From Chloroherpetonaceae bacterium (GTDB lineage Bacteria > Bacteroidota > Chlorobiia > Chlorobiales > Thermochlorobacteraceae), in contig JANWWM010000019.1 of assembly GCA_025055975.1 (NCBI GenBank), forward strand, positions 1-59,134: a stretch of 59,134 nucleotides of DNA. The letters are read 5' to 3'. The notes beneath the pieces are model-generated. The model saw only the letters and a list, made by a program, of their open reading frames with translations. It searched no databases and was not told the DNA's origin. The position numbers and the translations under genes were made by a program. Of the stretch, positions 42,214-49,848 are shown piece by piece (within the stretch, counting starts at the first letter, position 1; every line of letters begins with the position of its first letter).

Positions 42214-43329
42214 ATGTCGGTCATTGAGACGATTCTCGCGCTTCTGCAAGTCCTCGCGCTCGCGTTCATCGTGATTTACGCGCTGGAAACGCTCGTGTTG
42301 TCCGTCGCCATACATCGCCGCTTCCCCACGAAAACGTGGGAAGAATTGCCCGTCATCAGCGTCGTCGTCGCCGCGCGCAACGAAGAGCGAAACATCGCGC
42401 GATGCTTGGAATCGCTCGTAAATTTGGATTATCCGAAAGAAAAGCTCGACATCATCATCGCCGACGATCGAAGTTCCGACCGAACCGCTGACATCATCCG
42501 CGACTACGCCGAGCGATTTCCTTTCGCGCGCTATCTTGCCGTGCAGGAATCCGACATCAAAGGCAAAGGCAACGCCATTCATCAAGCCGTTTTGATCGCA
42601 AAAGGCGAGTTCATTTTGATGACCGACGCGGATTGCGCCGTGCAACCCACTTGGGCGAAAGAAACCATCAAATACTTCACCGACGAAACGGGGCTGGTGT
42701 GCGGCATCACCACGCCGCGCAGTTCGCGCCTTTTCGAGCGCATACAAGAACTCAACTGGACGTATCTGCTCTCGACGGGGTCGGCGGTTGCGGCGATTGG
42801 CTATCCGATTGGCGGCATTGGCAACAATTTCAGCTTTCGCAAAAGCGCGTATTTGGAGGTCGGCGGTTACGCCAAAGTGCGTTTCAGCGTAACGGAAGAT
42901 TTCGCGCTCTTTCAAGCCATCAAAAAAACGAAGTGGAAAATCGCTTACCCCGCCTTGCGCGAAACGCAAAACATCACCGAACCCGCGCAAACCGTCGCCG
43001 AACTCTACAAGCAACAAAAGCGATGGATTTTGGGCGGCACGTCGGCGGATTGGAAAAGTTGGATTACGCTTCTCGTGGGCTTCGGAACGCATCTGCTCTC
43101 GGCGTTGTCGTTCGTGATTTTCCCCATCAAGACCGCGCTCACGATGCTGGCGGTCAAAGTGGGCGCAGACGCGCTGTTTCTCGCCGCGCCGCTGATTCGC
43201 CTGCGAATGACGCGCCTTGCGCCGACCTTTCCCTTCTTTGAACTCTATCAATACATTCTCATCATCTTCGTCCCCATCTCGTTGCTCTTCGACCGCAAAA
43301 TCGTTTGGAAAGGCAGAGTCTACGGCTGA
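42214..43329 (+). CDS. family 2 glycosyltransferase, membrane-bound
   Basis: A 371-residue GT2 enzyme related in layout to the one at 40202. It has an N-terminal TM helix (about 5-30), a GT-A core with VISVVVAARNEERNIARCLESL, IADDRSSDRT and DxD in LMTDADCAVQPTW, the acceptor motif TEDFALF, and YKQQKRWILGG (QxxRW). C-terminal TM helices follow (LLVGFGTHLLSALSFVIFPI, YQYILIIFVPISLLF). The presence of two such transferases with a deacetylase and a flippase-like protein suggests stepwise assembly of a lipid-linked oligosaccharide or glycolipid. Its TGA overlaps the ATG of the transporter gene. Confidence 0.92.
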   Translation: MSVIETILALLQVLALAFIVIYALETLVLSVAIHRRFPTKTWEELPVISVVVAARNEERNIARCLESLVNLDYPKEKLDIIIADDRSSDRTADIIRDYAERFPFARYLAVQESDIKGKGNAIHQAVLIAKGEFILMTDADCAVQPTWAKETIKYFTDETGLVCGITTPRSSRLFERIQELNWTYLLSTGSAVAAIGYPIGGIGNNFSFRKSAYLEVGGYAKVRFSVTEDFALFQAIKKTKWKIAYPALRETQNITEPAQTVAELYKQQKRWILGGTSADWKSWITLLVGFGTHLLSALSFVIFPIKTALTMLAVKVGADALFLAAPLIRLRMTRLAPTFPFFELYQYILIIFVPISLLFDRKIVWKGRVYG

Positions 43330-44234
43330 TGCAAACGCAGACCGAGGCGCGCTGGACGGCGGCGCATTGGGCGATGGTGGCGCAAACGTTCATCGCGGGA
43401 ACGAGCTTTTCGTTTGCCCGTCTCGCCTCGCTTGAAATCGACCCTTTGGCGCTCGCGTTCATTCGGCTGTCGGGGTCGGCGGCGATTTTCGCCGTTCTCT
43501 TTTTCGCTCGCGGCGGATTCAACGGCGCGCCGCCCGCCAAAACGGAATGGGCGAAGCTTTTGGCGCTCGCCTTCGTCGGCATTTCAATGGGACAATTTCT
43601 CTTTTTGCTCGGATTGAAATTCACCACGCCCGCGAGCAGCGCCGTGCTTTACGCGATGACGCCGCTTTGGGTCTTGATGATTGCGACGCAAATCAGCAAG
43701 TCGGAATCGTTGTCCAAAAGAAAACTCGTCGGCGTTTTCGTCGCCATGTCGGGCGGCGCGATCGTGCTCTGGGGCGGCGGCAAGACGGCGGCGTATGCGG
43801 AAAACGCTTTGCTTGGAAATCTGATTACGCTCGGCGCAGCGTGGTGCTGGGCGGCGTATCTCTCGTTTGGGAAAAAAGTCCTCTCGCGTTACGACGCGAT
43901 TCAAGGCACGGCGCTGATGATGATGCTTGGAGCGGTGATGTATTTCCCGATTGGCGCGCCGTCCGCGCTCTCGTTTGAGTGGTCGAGCGTTTCGCCAATG
44001 GCGTGGCTTGGCGCGTTTTGGGTTACGGTTTTGAGTTCCGCCGTCGCCTACGGCTTGATTAGTTACGCCCTCTCCAACCTATTGCCCTCGCAGATTTCGG
44101 TCTTTATGAACGCGCAACCCGCGATTGCGGCGAGCGTGAGCATCGTCTTTTTTGGCGAGCCATTTTCTCTCGCGCTCGTTCTTGGAGGCGCGATTGCCGT
44201 CGCAGGCATCGCTATGCTCCAACGAGAAAAGTAA
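43329..44234 (+). CDS. EamA/DMT-family transporter
   Basis: A 301-residue ten-helix drug/metabolite transporter. The start is the ATG at 43329, overlapping the preceding stop. Two EamA repeats are visible: the first about 12-140 (WAMVAQTFIAGTSFSFARLA, AFIRLSGSAAIFAVLFF, TPASSAVLYAMTPLWVLMIA), the second about 155-298 (LGNLITLGAAWCWAAYLSFG, YALSNLLPSQISVFMNAQPA, EPFSLALVLGGAIAVAGIAML). DMT proteins export metabolites or amino acids; one branch moves lipid-linked sugars. Its overlap with the GT2 gene makes export of a product of this cluster possible but unproven. Confidence 0.88.
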   Translation: MQTQTEARWTAAHWAMVAQTFIAGTSFSFARLASLEIDPLALAFIRLSGSAAIFAVLFFARGGFNGAPPAKTEWAKLLALAFVGISMGQFLFLLGLKFTTPASSAVLYAMTPLWVLMIATQISKSESLSKRKLVGVFVAMSGGAIVLWGGGKTAAYAENALLGNLITLGAAWCWAAYLSFGKKVLSRYDAIQGTALMMMLGAVMYFPIGAPSALSFEWSSVSPMAWLGAFWVTVLSSAVAYGLISYALSNLLPSQISVFMNAQPAIAASVSIVFFGEPFSLALVLGGAIAVAGIAMLQREK

Positions 44235-44256
44235 CCAATCAATCCGCAATCGCTTT

Positions 44257-44505
44257 TGGATTCCTCGCTGGCGCTCGGAATGACGAGGGAGGAGGTTTGT
44301 AGCGAAAAAGGTTTTGGTTGTGAGTTGGCGTCATTCTGAACGGAGCGAAGCGAAGTGAAGAATCCATTTCAGAGAAGCGAGAAAGCCAATTCGCAATCCG
44401 TCGTGGATTCCTCGCTGGCGCTCGGAATGACGAGGGAGAAGGTTTGTAGCGAAGGTTTTGATTGTGAGTTAATGTCATTCTGAACGGAGCGAATGAAAAG
44501 AATTC
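44257..44505. repeat. duplicated composite repeat
   Basis: Form A minus at 44257-44284, form B plus at 44330-44365, form A minus at 44404-44431 and form B plus at 44474-44505. A block of about 90 bp (44257-44349 and 44404-44493) occurs twice with few differences; both copies contain GGTTTGTAGCGAA and TTGTGAGTT. The whole spacer between the convergent DMT and 44533 genes is filled by it. Confidence 0.88.
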
Positions 44506-44532
44506 GCTTCCGACAAGGCTTTTCGGCGCAAT

Positions 44533-45744
44533 CTAACGCGCGCGCGGTTTGAAATACGAGACGATGAGGCGCGGACGGCGAGCGGGGTTCGGGTCGTTTT
44601 TGCCGAAAACTCGAAACGAGACCGTCGAGCCTTGCAAGAGCAAAGGTCGGAGGAGTAGCGCGATGTCGTCGCCGCGAGAAATGGCGCGCTGATAAGTTTC
44701 GGTCAAGTTGGCGCGATAGCGATGAATCTCGCGTTCATTGACGTAACCAAACGAAACGGGGCGATACGCTCCGCCGACGCTCGTTTGAAGCGTGTCGACG
44801 GCGACGACGAGTTGATTTTCTTGGTCGATCGTGGCGCGCGTCGTGTCGGGCGCAAACGAGAACAGCGTGTCGCGGACGAGAAGCAGTTGCGCCGAAACGA
44901 GTTGCGTCCGTGGCGAAAGGCTCAATCGCGGGAATTTCAGTCGCGCCCAATCGCCCGTCGAAGAGGCAAGGTAGAGCGCATCGTTTGGCAAAGCGTCGGG
45001 CGTGGTTTGAACGGCGTAGACGCTTTCCAAGACATCGAAAAATCGGCTCACGCGTTCAATGGTCGTGGGCGTACGCTTGTCGTAAGCGAGTTCGAGTTGC
45101 GTGCGCGTCAGGCTGACGTTGGCGATGGAATCGCCCGCGGTCAAAACGAGCGCGATGGTCGTGGCGGCGGTGTCGCGCAGGAACGCGCTTCCGCGTTTGG
45201 CGCTTTCGATGACGCGCTGAGCGTAAGCGAAAGGCAAGTCCACGACGCGCTCGCTGGTGTCGCTCACGCGCATCGTGATGACGGGCGAAAGCGCTTCGGC
45301 GAAATGGAACGACGTGCGCGAAAACACGCTGTCGGCTCGCCACTGCGTCGAGTCCCAACGCGGCGGATTCTCGACGCGGCGAAGTTGAAACGAAACGGTT
45401 TTGGTCGAAAACTTTGCGCGCTCATCGACGAAGAAACGCAAGCGCAGTCGAGCGGAAAGGGCGCGAATCAGACCCGTGTCGCTCACGGGAACGAAGCGCA
45501 GAACGGGCGTGGCGCGAAACTCGCGTCCGTCGGCAAGCGTCGCGCGACCAAGCAACGCGCCGCGCGTATTGACGAAATCGTAGCGAAAGTTCTCCCCAAC
45601 TTCCAAAAACAGCGTGTCGGTTTGAATCTCGTTGGGCGAAATGAAATCGCGGTTGTCGGTGATAAGGTCGACGTTTTCGTCGCCGCACGACGAAAAGAGA
45701 AGCCAAAGGACAAGCGACGCAACCAACGGGCGCGAAAAGGTCAT
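44533..45744 (-). CDS. lipoprotein of unknown function
   Basis: A 403-residue exported lipoprotein. The signal peptide ends in the lipobox FSSC (Cys20), followed by GDENVDLI. The mature protein is beta-rich with many Thr/Arg/Val strands and repeated patterns such as LSARLRLRFFVDERA and VSAQLLLVRDTLF, and ends RLIVSYFKPRAR. Length and character recall the large outer-membrane lipoproteins of Bacteroidota (DUF4270-like), but I cannot confirm the family. It is the last gene of a minus-strand run with the 2OG oxygenase and methyltransferase genes, spaced 8 bases from the former. Confidence 0.7.
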   Translation of the reverse strand: MTFSRPLVASLVLWLLFSSCGDENVDLITDNRDFISPNEIQTDTLFLEVGENFRYDFVNTRGALLGRATLADGREFRATPVLRFVPVSDTGLIRALSARLRLRFFVDERAKFSTKTVSFQLRRVENPPRWDSTQWRADSVFSRTSFHFAEALSPVITMRVSDTSERVVDLPFAYAQRVIESAKRGSAFLRDTAATTIALVLTAGDSIANVSLTRTQLELAYDKRTPTTIERVSRFFDVLESVYAVQTTPDALPNDALYLASSTGDWARLKFPRLSLSPRTQLVSAQLLLVRDTLFSFAPDTTRATIDQENQLVVAVDTLQTSVGGAYRPVSFGYVNEREIHRYRANLTETYQRAISRGDDIALLLRPLLLQGSTVSFRVFGKNDPNPARRPRLIVSYFKPRAR

Positions 45745-45752
45745 TTCGGCGT

Positions 45753-46604
45753 TCAGCGTTTGCGATTTTTGACGTTGAACAGGGTGTCGTAGTAGAGTTG
45801 AATCACGCCAAAATTTTTCATCGCGCGTTTGAGAGCGTTCTTGACGGTTTCCTTCGCGGCGGTTTTGATTTTTTTCGAGACGCTTTCGTTTGGACGAGCG
45901 CGGAAAATCGTGTCGTGATAGGCTAACCCTTTCGCGGTTTCGCTCGCTTTGGTGTAGAAATATGCGTAGATGGATTTTCGCGTAACGCCGTCGGGCACGC
46001 TGATTTTGCCGTAGCCGTGATACGAAATTTCATTCGTCTCGAAAATCACGAGGCGATTGAGCAGAGGCAAATGCGCCTTGACGCATCGCGTCATCTGCGC
46101 GTCCCACATCTCCAACTTGCCGCCGTATTCTTCTTTCCAATCGCGGTTCAGAAACAGAAGCGCGTTCAATCGGCGATGCAAATCGAGCGAGGGGTGAATG
46201 TTGAAGTCGACGTGAATGTCGAGGTAACTGCCGTTTTCCCCTTGATGCGTGCCGCAACCAAGCGCGTCGTCGGGCATCGTCAAGCCCTTGATGTCGGTGA
46301 GATCTTCCAAGAACTTGATGAATTCGGCGCTGCGATATTCGGCTTTGAGTTGTCGGAAGGCTTCGTCGTAGGCTTGAAAGTTCGCGTCTTCGGCTTTGTT
46401 TTCGTTCAAGCCTTTGTAGTGCGTTTTCATCTGCGAAAGGGGCGGGAAGCGGTCGCAGAGCAAATTGGCGAAGTCGGGATTGAGAAAGTCGTCGATGACG
46501 AGGTGCTTGTAAGGCTCCGCGGTTTGATATTGGCGTTTGAGTTCCGCGAAGGTTTGCGCGTCGAAGATTCGCGGATTGATGATGCTCGTCAAAGTCGCGC
46601 TCAT
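45753..46604 (-). CDS. 2OG-Fe(II) oxygenase
   Basis: A 283-residue double-stranded beta-helix oxygenase of the P4H-like class. The iron ligands are His131-x-Asp133 (YLDIHVDFN) and distal His196 (ISYHGYG); Arg209 in TRKSIYAYFYT binds 2-oxoglutarate. The first 100 residues contain the family block YKHLVIDDFLNPDFANLLCDRFP. Such enzymes hydroxylate proteins or carbohydrates. Stand-alone copies of this kind are common in surface-polysaccharide gene clusters next to SAM methyltransferases, as here (14 bases upstream). The C-terminal 70 residues form a basic helical extension (KKIKTAAKETVKNALKRAMK). Substrate unknown. Confidence 0.85.
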   Translation of the reverse strand: MSATLTSIINPRIFDAQTFAELKRQYQTAEPYKHLVIDDFLNPDFANLLCDRFPPLSQMKTHYKGLNENKAEDANFQAYDEAFRQLKAEYRSAEFIKFLEDLTDIKGLTMPDDALGCGTHQGENGSYLDIHVDFNIHPSLDLHRRLNALLFLNRDWKEEYGGKLEMWDAQMTRCVKAHLPLLNRLVIFETNEISYHGYGKISVPDGVTRKSIYAYFYTKASETAKGLAYHDTIFRARPNESVSKKIKTAAKETVKNALKRAMKNFGVIQLYYDTLFNVKNRKR

Positions 46605-46617
46605 TTGAAAACTCCGT

Positions 46618-47430
46618 TTAGATTTTTTTGGCGACGACGAAAATGTCGAGCGTCGCGTCCAAGTCGGTTTTGCGAAGATAAAAATCGTCGGAAGTAATTT
46701 GGGTCGTGGCGGCGACGCTTTTGCTCAAATCCTTTCGCATCAGGTTGGTGATGAAATTGTAGGGCTTGACGAGAAGCGACGCGGGCAAAAGTTTGTGCAA
46801 GCCAAACACGTCCCACTTCAAAATTCGCCGCGCCCATTCGGCGTTTTTGCGGTAATACTCCTCGACTTTCTCGTTCCCCGCAAGCCCAAACAGCTCAAAC
46901 TCCTTGAACGCGCTGGCGATTTCGGATTTCATCTCGTCAAAATCGTATTCGTGAACGTGGAACGGGTTTCGCGCAAGGCTTCGCTTCACGTTGGGCGTGG
47001 AAAGCAAGAGAACGCCGCCTCGTCTCAAAACGCGGTGCGCTTCCTTGATGAATTCGCGTCGCTCTTCCAAGTGCTCGATGAATTGAAAGCTGGTTACGAC
47101 ATCGAAGCTCTCGTCGGGGAAGTTGATGGGCGGAACTTCGTTTTGAACGAAGCGCAGGTTCGGAAAGGCGTTGGCGTAGCGGAGGTTGTTGGCTTCGACG
47201 ATTGGCTCGCTGTAATCGATGCCCGTGATGTCGGCGGCGCGCTTTGCCATTTCCGCCGTGCCGTAACCGTGTCCGCAACCGACATCGAGAACTTTCTTGC
47301 CCGCCACGTAAGGCGTGGCGAAATGGTCGTAAGCGAATTGGCAACGCTGGTAAGTGACGTTGTTGTAATCGACGTTCGCCGGGCGTTCATAATCGGCGGC
47401 GGCGCGTTTTTCAAGCGTGTCGGACGACAT
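46618..47430 (-). CDS. class I SAM-dependent methyltransferase
   Basis: A 270-residue methyltransferase. Motif I is KVLDVGCGHGYGTAEMAKRA (about 44-63), motif II GIDYSEPIVEANNLRYA, and the post-motif VVTSFQFIEHLEERREFIKEA with RGGVLLLSTPN gives the UbiE/Methyltransf_11 pattern. A C-terminal extension of about 80 residues (from about 190) is typical of methyltransferases in glycan clusters. Its start lies within the end of the GmhB-like gene (20-base overlap), so they are translationally coupled. It probably methylates a sugar or lipid-linked glycan. Substrate unknown. Confidence 0.88.
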   Translation of the reverse strand: MSSDTLEKRAAADYERPANVDYNNVTYQRCQFAYDHFATPYVAGKKVLDVGCGHGYGTAEMAKRAADITGIDYSEPIVEANNLRYANAFPNLRFVQNEVPPINFPDESFDVVTSFQFIEHLEERREFIKEAHRVLRRGGVLLLSTPNVKRSLARNPFHVHEYDFDEMKSEIASAFKEFELFGLAGNEKVEEYYRKNAEWARRILKWDVFGLHKLLPASLLVKPYNFITNLMRKDLSKSVAATTQITSDDFYLRKTDLDATLDIFVVAKKI

Positions 47431-48016
47431 TGGCGCGATTGATTTTCAGAACGTAATCGATGGCGTCGCAAAGATCGTTGGCGACGAGTTCAGGCAAGGT
47501 ATGTTTTTCTTTGCAAATTTCTTCTTCGCCGTAGCCCGTCTTGACGAGAATCGAGCGCAATCCCGCCCGCAAACCGCACTCGACATCGATTTGCTTGTCG
47601 CCGATGAAGAACGAATTGGCGAAATCGATTTCCAGTCCTTGCGCCGCCAAATCGCGTTGGGCTTGCCGAATCATGCCCGTTTCGGGCTTGCGCCACGATT
47701 TGAAAGCGTCGTATTCGGGCTTGGGATATTTCGGGTGATACGGCGCGTAGTAAAGCAGGTCGAGCGAGGCGTTTTTCGTCGCAAGAATCGATTGCAGAAG
47801 CGCGTTGATTTCGTCGACGCGCTCTTTGGTTACGACGCCTTTGGCGATGCCGCCTTGGTTGGAAATCATAATCAGTTTGAAGCCCGCTCGTTTGGCGAGG
47901 GCGAGCGCGTCGTCGGCGCGGTCGATGAGGCGAACTTGATCGAGCGCGACGATGGATTCGGACGAGTCGTGAATGATCGTGCCGTCGCGGTCAAGGAACA
48001 AGGCTTTGACGAGCAT
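47411..48016 (-). CDS. HAD-IIIA phosphatase, GmhB (D-glycero-D-manno-heptose 1,7-bisphosphate phosphatase)-like
   Basis: A 201-residue HAD hydrolase. Motif I is ALFLDRDGTIIHD with nucleophile Asp9 and Asp11, motif II is LIMISNQGGIAKG, the substrate loop is KPETGMIRQAQRDL, and motif IV is FFIGDKQIDVECGLRAG. This matches GmhB/histidinol-phosphatase-like enzymes that remove the 7-phosphate from heptose bisphosphate in LPS-core heptose synthesis. One deviation: the Cys-rich zinc loop of E. coli GmhB is not seen (YYAPYHPKYPKPEYDAF in its place). A GT9 heptosyltransferase-like gene lies 3.5 kb away, which fits a heptose role. Confidence 0.85.
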   Translation of the reverse strand: MLVKALFLDRDGTIIHDSSESIVALDQVRLIDRADDALALAKRAGFKLIMISNQGGIAKGVVTKERVDEINALLQSILATKNASLDLLYYAPYHPKYPKPEYDAFKSWRKPETGMIRQAQRDLAAQGLEIDFANSFFIGDKQIDVECGLRAGLRSILVKTGYGEEEICKEKHTLPELVANDLCDAIDYVLKINRANVVRHA

Positions 48017-48048
48017 AGATTGCCGTTTGAAGAAGCGCGAAGCTAACG

Positions 48049-49533
48049 CTACTTGCCTTCGACGAGCTTGTGATAAAGCGCGTTATACTTTTCGGCGGAG
48101 CTTTCCCACGAGCAATCGGATTGCATCGCGTTCTCGATGAGTTTTTGCCACTCTTTCGGCTTCTTGTAGGTTTCAAGGGCTTCCTTGACGCACTTGATCA
48201 TTTCGGCGGCGGCGTATTTCTCGAACATAAAGCCGTTGCCTTTGCCGTTCTTGTAGGGCTTGACGGAGTCGTAGAGACCGCCCGTGGCGCGCACGATGGG
48301 AATCGTGCCGTATTTGAGGCTATACATCTGCGTCATTCCCGACGGCTCGAACTGGCTTGGCATCAAAAGCATATCCGCGCCCGCGATGATGAGGTGCGCA
48401 AGTTCATCGTTGAACGAAATCGTCGCGCTGAACTTTTCGGCGTATTTGGTCGCGTTGCTCATTTTGCGGAAGAACTCCTCGTAGTCGCGCTCGCCCGTGC
48501 CGAGCAAGACGAGTTGCGCATCGAGAGCCATCAATTTTTCAAAGCCTTCTTGAATCAGGTCGATGCCCTTGTGCGAAACGAGACGCGAGATGACGCCAAT
48601 GACGGGCACGCCGTCTTTGTAAGGCAATTTGAGCTTTTTCAGGAGGGCTTGTTTGTTTTCGAGTTTGCCATCGGCGACGGTGGCAAGGTCGTAATTCTTC
48701 ACGATGAGTTCGTCGGCTTCGGGCGACCAGATGTTCTCGTCGATGCCATTGACGATGCCTTGCAAATCTTTCTTGCGCTTGTTGAGAATGCCTTTCAAGC
48801 CGCAGGAAAGTTCGTCGTCGGTCAAAATCTCTTCGGCGTATTTTTCGGAGACGGTCGTGATTTTGTCGGCGTAGACAAGCCCGATTTTCATAAAGTTGAA
48901 ACTGTCGTAGAACTCCAAGCCTTCGGGCGTGAACTCTTTTTCGGGCAAGCCTGATTTTTGCAGGGCGGATTTGTGAAACGCGCCTTGATAAGCAAGGTTG
49001 TGAATCGTGAAAACGGTCTTGACGTTTTTGAAGAAAGAATCGTTGTGATAGACGAGTTTGAGATACGCGGGAATGAGCGCGGTTTGCCAATCGTTGCAGT
49101 GAATCACGTCGGGTTTCCAACCAAGCGCTTTGAGCGTTTCAAGCACGGCGCGATTGAAAAAGATGAAACGCTCGTCGTTGTCGGGATAATCTTTCTTCGT
49201 GTTGGGGTTGACGTAAAGCCCGTCGCGTTTGAAGTAACCCTCGTGGTAGAGGAAGTAGGTTTGGATTTTGCTGCTGGGGAGGGCGGTTACTTTGACGTTG
49301 AGCAACTCGATGCGGTCAGCGACTTTGACGGGAATGTCTTTGAGGCGGAGAACGTCGTGCAGGCGGAACTTGCGATCGTTGATGACGCCGTATTTGGGCA
49401 TCATAATTCGGGATTCGTTGCCGCAATCTTCGACCGCCTGCGGAAGCGAACCCATCACGTCGGCTAACCCTCCCGTTTTTGCGAATGGAACGACCTCTCC
49501 CGAAACGAATAAAATTTTGAGCTTTTTCGCCAT
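48049..49533 (-). CDS. glgA: glycogen/starch synthase (ADP-glucose type)
   Basis: Elongates alpha-1,4-glucan from ADP-glucose. The 494-residue GT5 protein begins KKLKILFVSGEVVPFAKTGGLADVMGSLPQAVED, with the KTGGLADV loop that binds the nucleotide sugar. It has the GT-B architecture: N domain about 1-240 (DVIHCNDWQTALIPAYLKL), C domain about 250-490 with VIGVISRLVSHKGIDL and the acceptor motif SQFEPSGMTQMYSLKYGTIPIVRATGGLYD containing the catalytic E-x7-E pair. The gene starts 32 bases upstream of the GmhB-like gene. Other glg genes are not in the window. Confidence 0.96.
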   Translation of the reverse strand: MAKKLKILFVSGEVVPFAKTGGLADVMGSLPQAVEDCGNESRIMMPKYGVINDRKFRLHDVLRLKDIPVKVADRIELLNVKVTALPSSKIQTYFLYHEGYFKRDGLYVNPNTKKDYPDNDERFIFFNRAVLETLKALGWKPDVIHCNDWQTALIPAYLKLVYHNDSFFKNVKTVFTIHNLAYQGAFHKSALQKSGLPEKEFTPEGLEFYDSFNFMKIGLVYADKITTVSEKYAEEILTDDELSCGLKGILNKRKKDLQGIVNGIDENIWSPEADELIVKNYDLATVADGKLENKQALLKKLKLPYKDGVPVIGVISRLVSHKGIDLIQEGFEKLMALDAQLVLLGTGERDYEEFFRKMSNATKYAEKFSATISFNDELAHLIIAGADMLLMPSQFEPSGMTQMYSLKYGTIPIVRATGGLYDSVKPYKNGKGNGFMFEKYAAAEMIKCVKEALETYKKPKEWQKLIENAMQSDCSWESSAEKYNALYHKLVEGK

Positions 49534-49848
49534 TTTCTATATTTCGCGCCTTCGTCGTTGCGAAGGCAGGCTTAAAAAAATTAAGGCAGAATTTAGCCCT
49601 AAATTTAGGCAAATTTGGCGTGAGAATCAACGCAGGCGAGCGAAGTAATTAACGCCGCGATAGATGTCGTTTCAACCCAGAGGGAATCGCCGCTGCGCCG
49701 TCGTCGTGAGGTCGAAATCGCTTGTCAATCCGCGCAAGAATGATTCTTCCGTTCAGGGCGAACTTTGCGGTTCGGTTGCTTTTCCAAGACGGGAGATTGT
49801 TAATTTTAACGCAACCAAATTGCGAACCAAATTAGCGTCGCTCCAACT
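49534..49848. other. non-coding spacer between glgA and the sugar permease gene
   Basis: No supported gene. It holds two short symmetric sequences: CTTAA-AAAAA-TTAAG (49571-49585) and the perfect 12-bp palindrome CCTAAATTTAGG (49598-49609), followed by a third A+T-rich AATTTGGC. They lie 38-76 bases upstream of the glgA start on its strand, in the position of an operator. The remaining ~220 bases before the permease show TTGTTAATTTTAACG near 49797 but no firm promoter. Confidence 0.4.

Noticed and set aside
2124..44505. CRISPR array as an explanation of the repeats
   Set aside because: The units are irregularly spaced, in both orientations, spread over 42 kb, and no cas gene is present.
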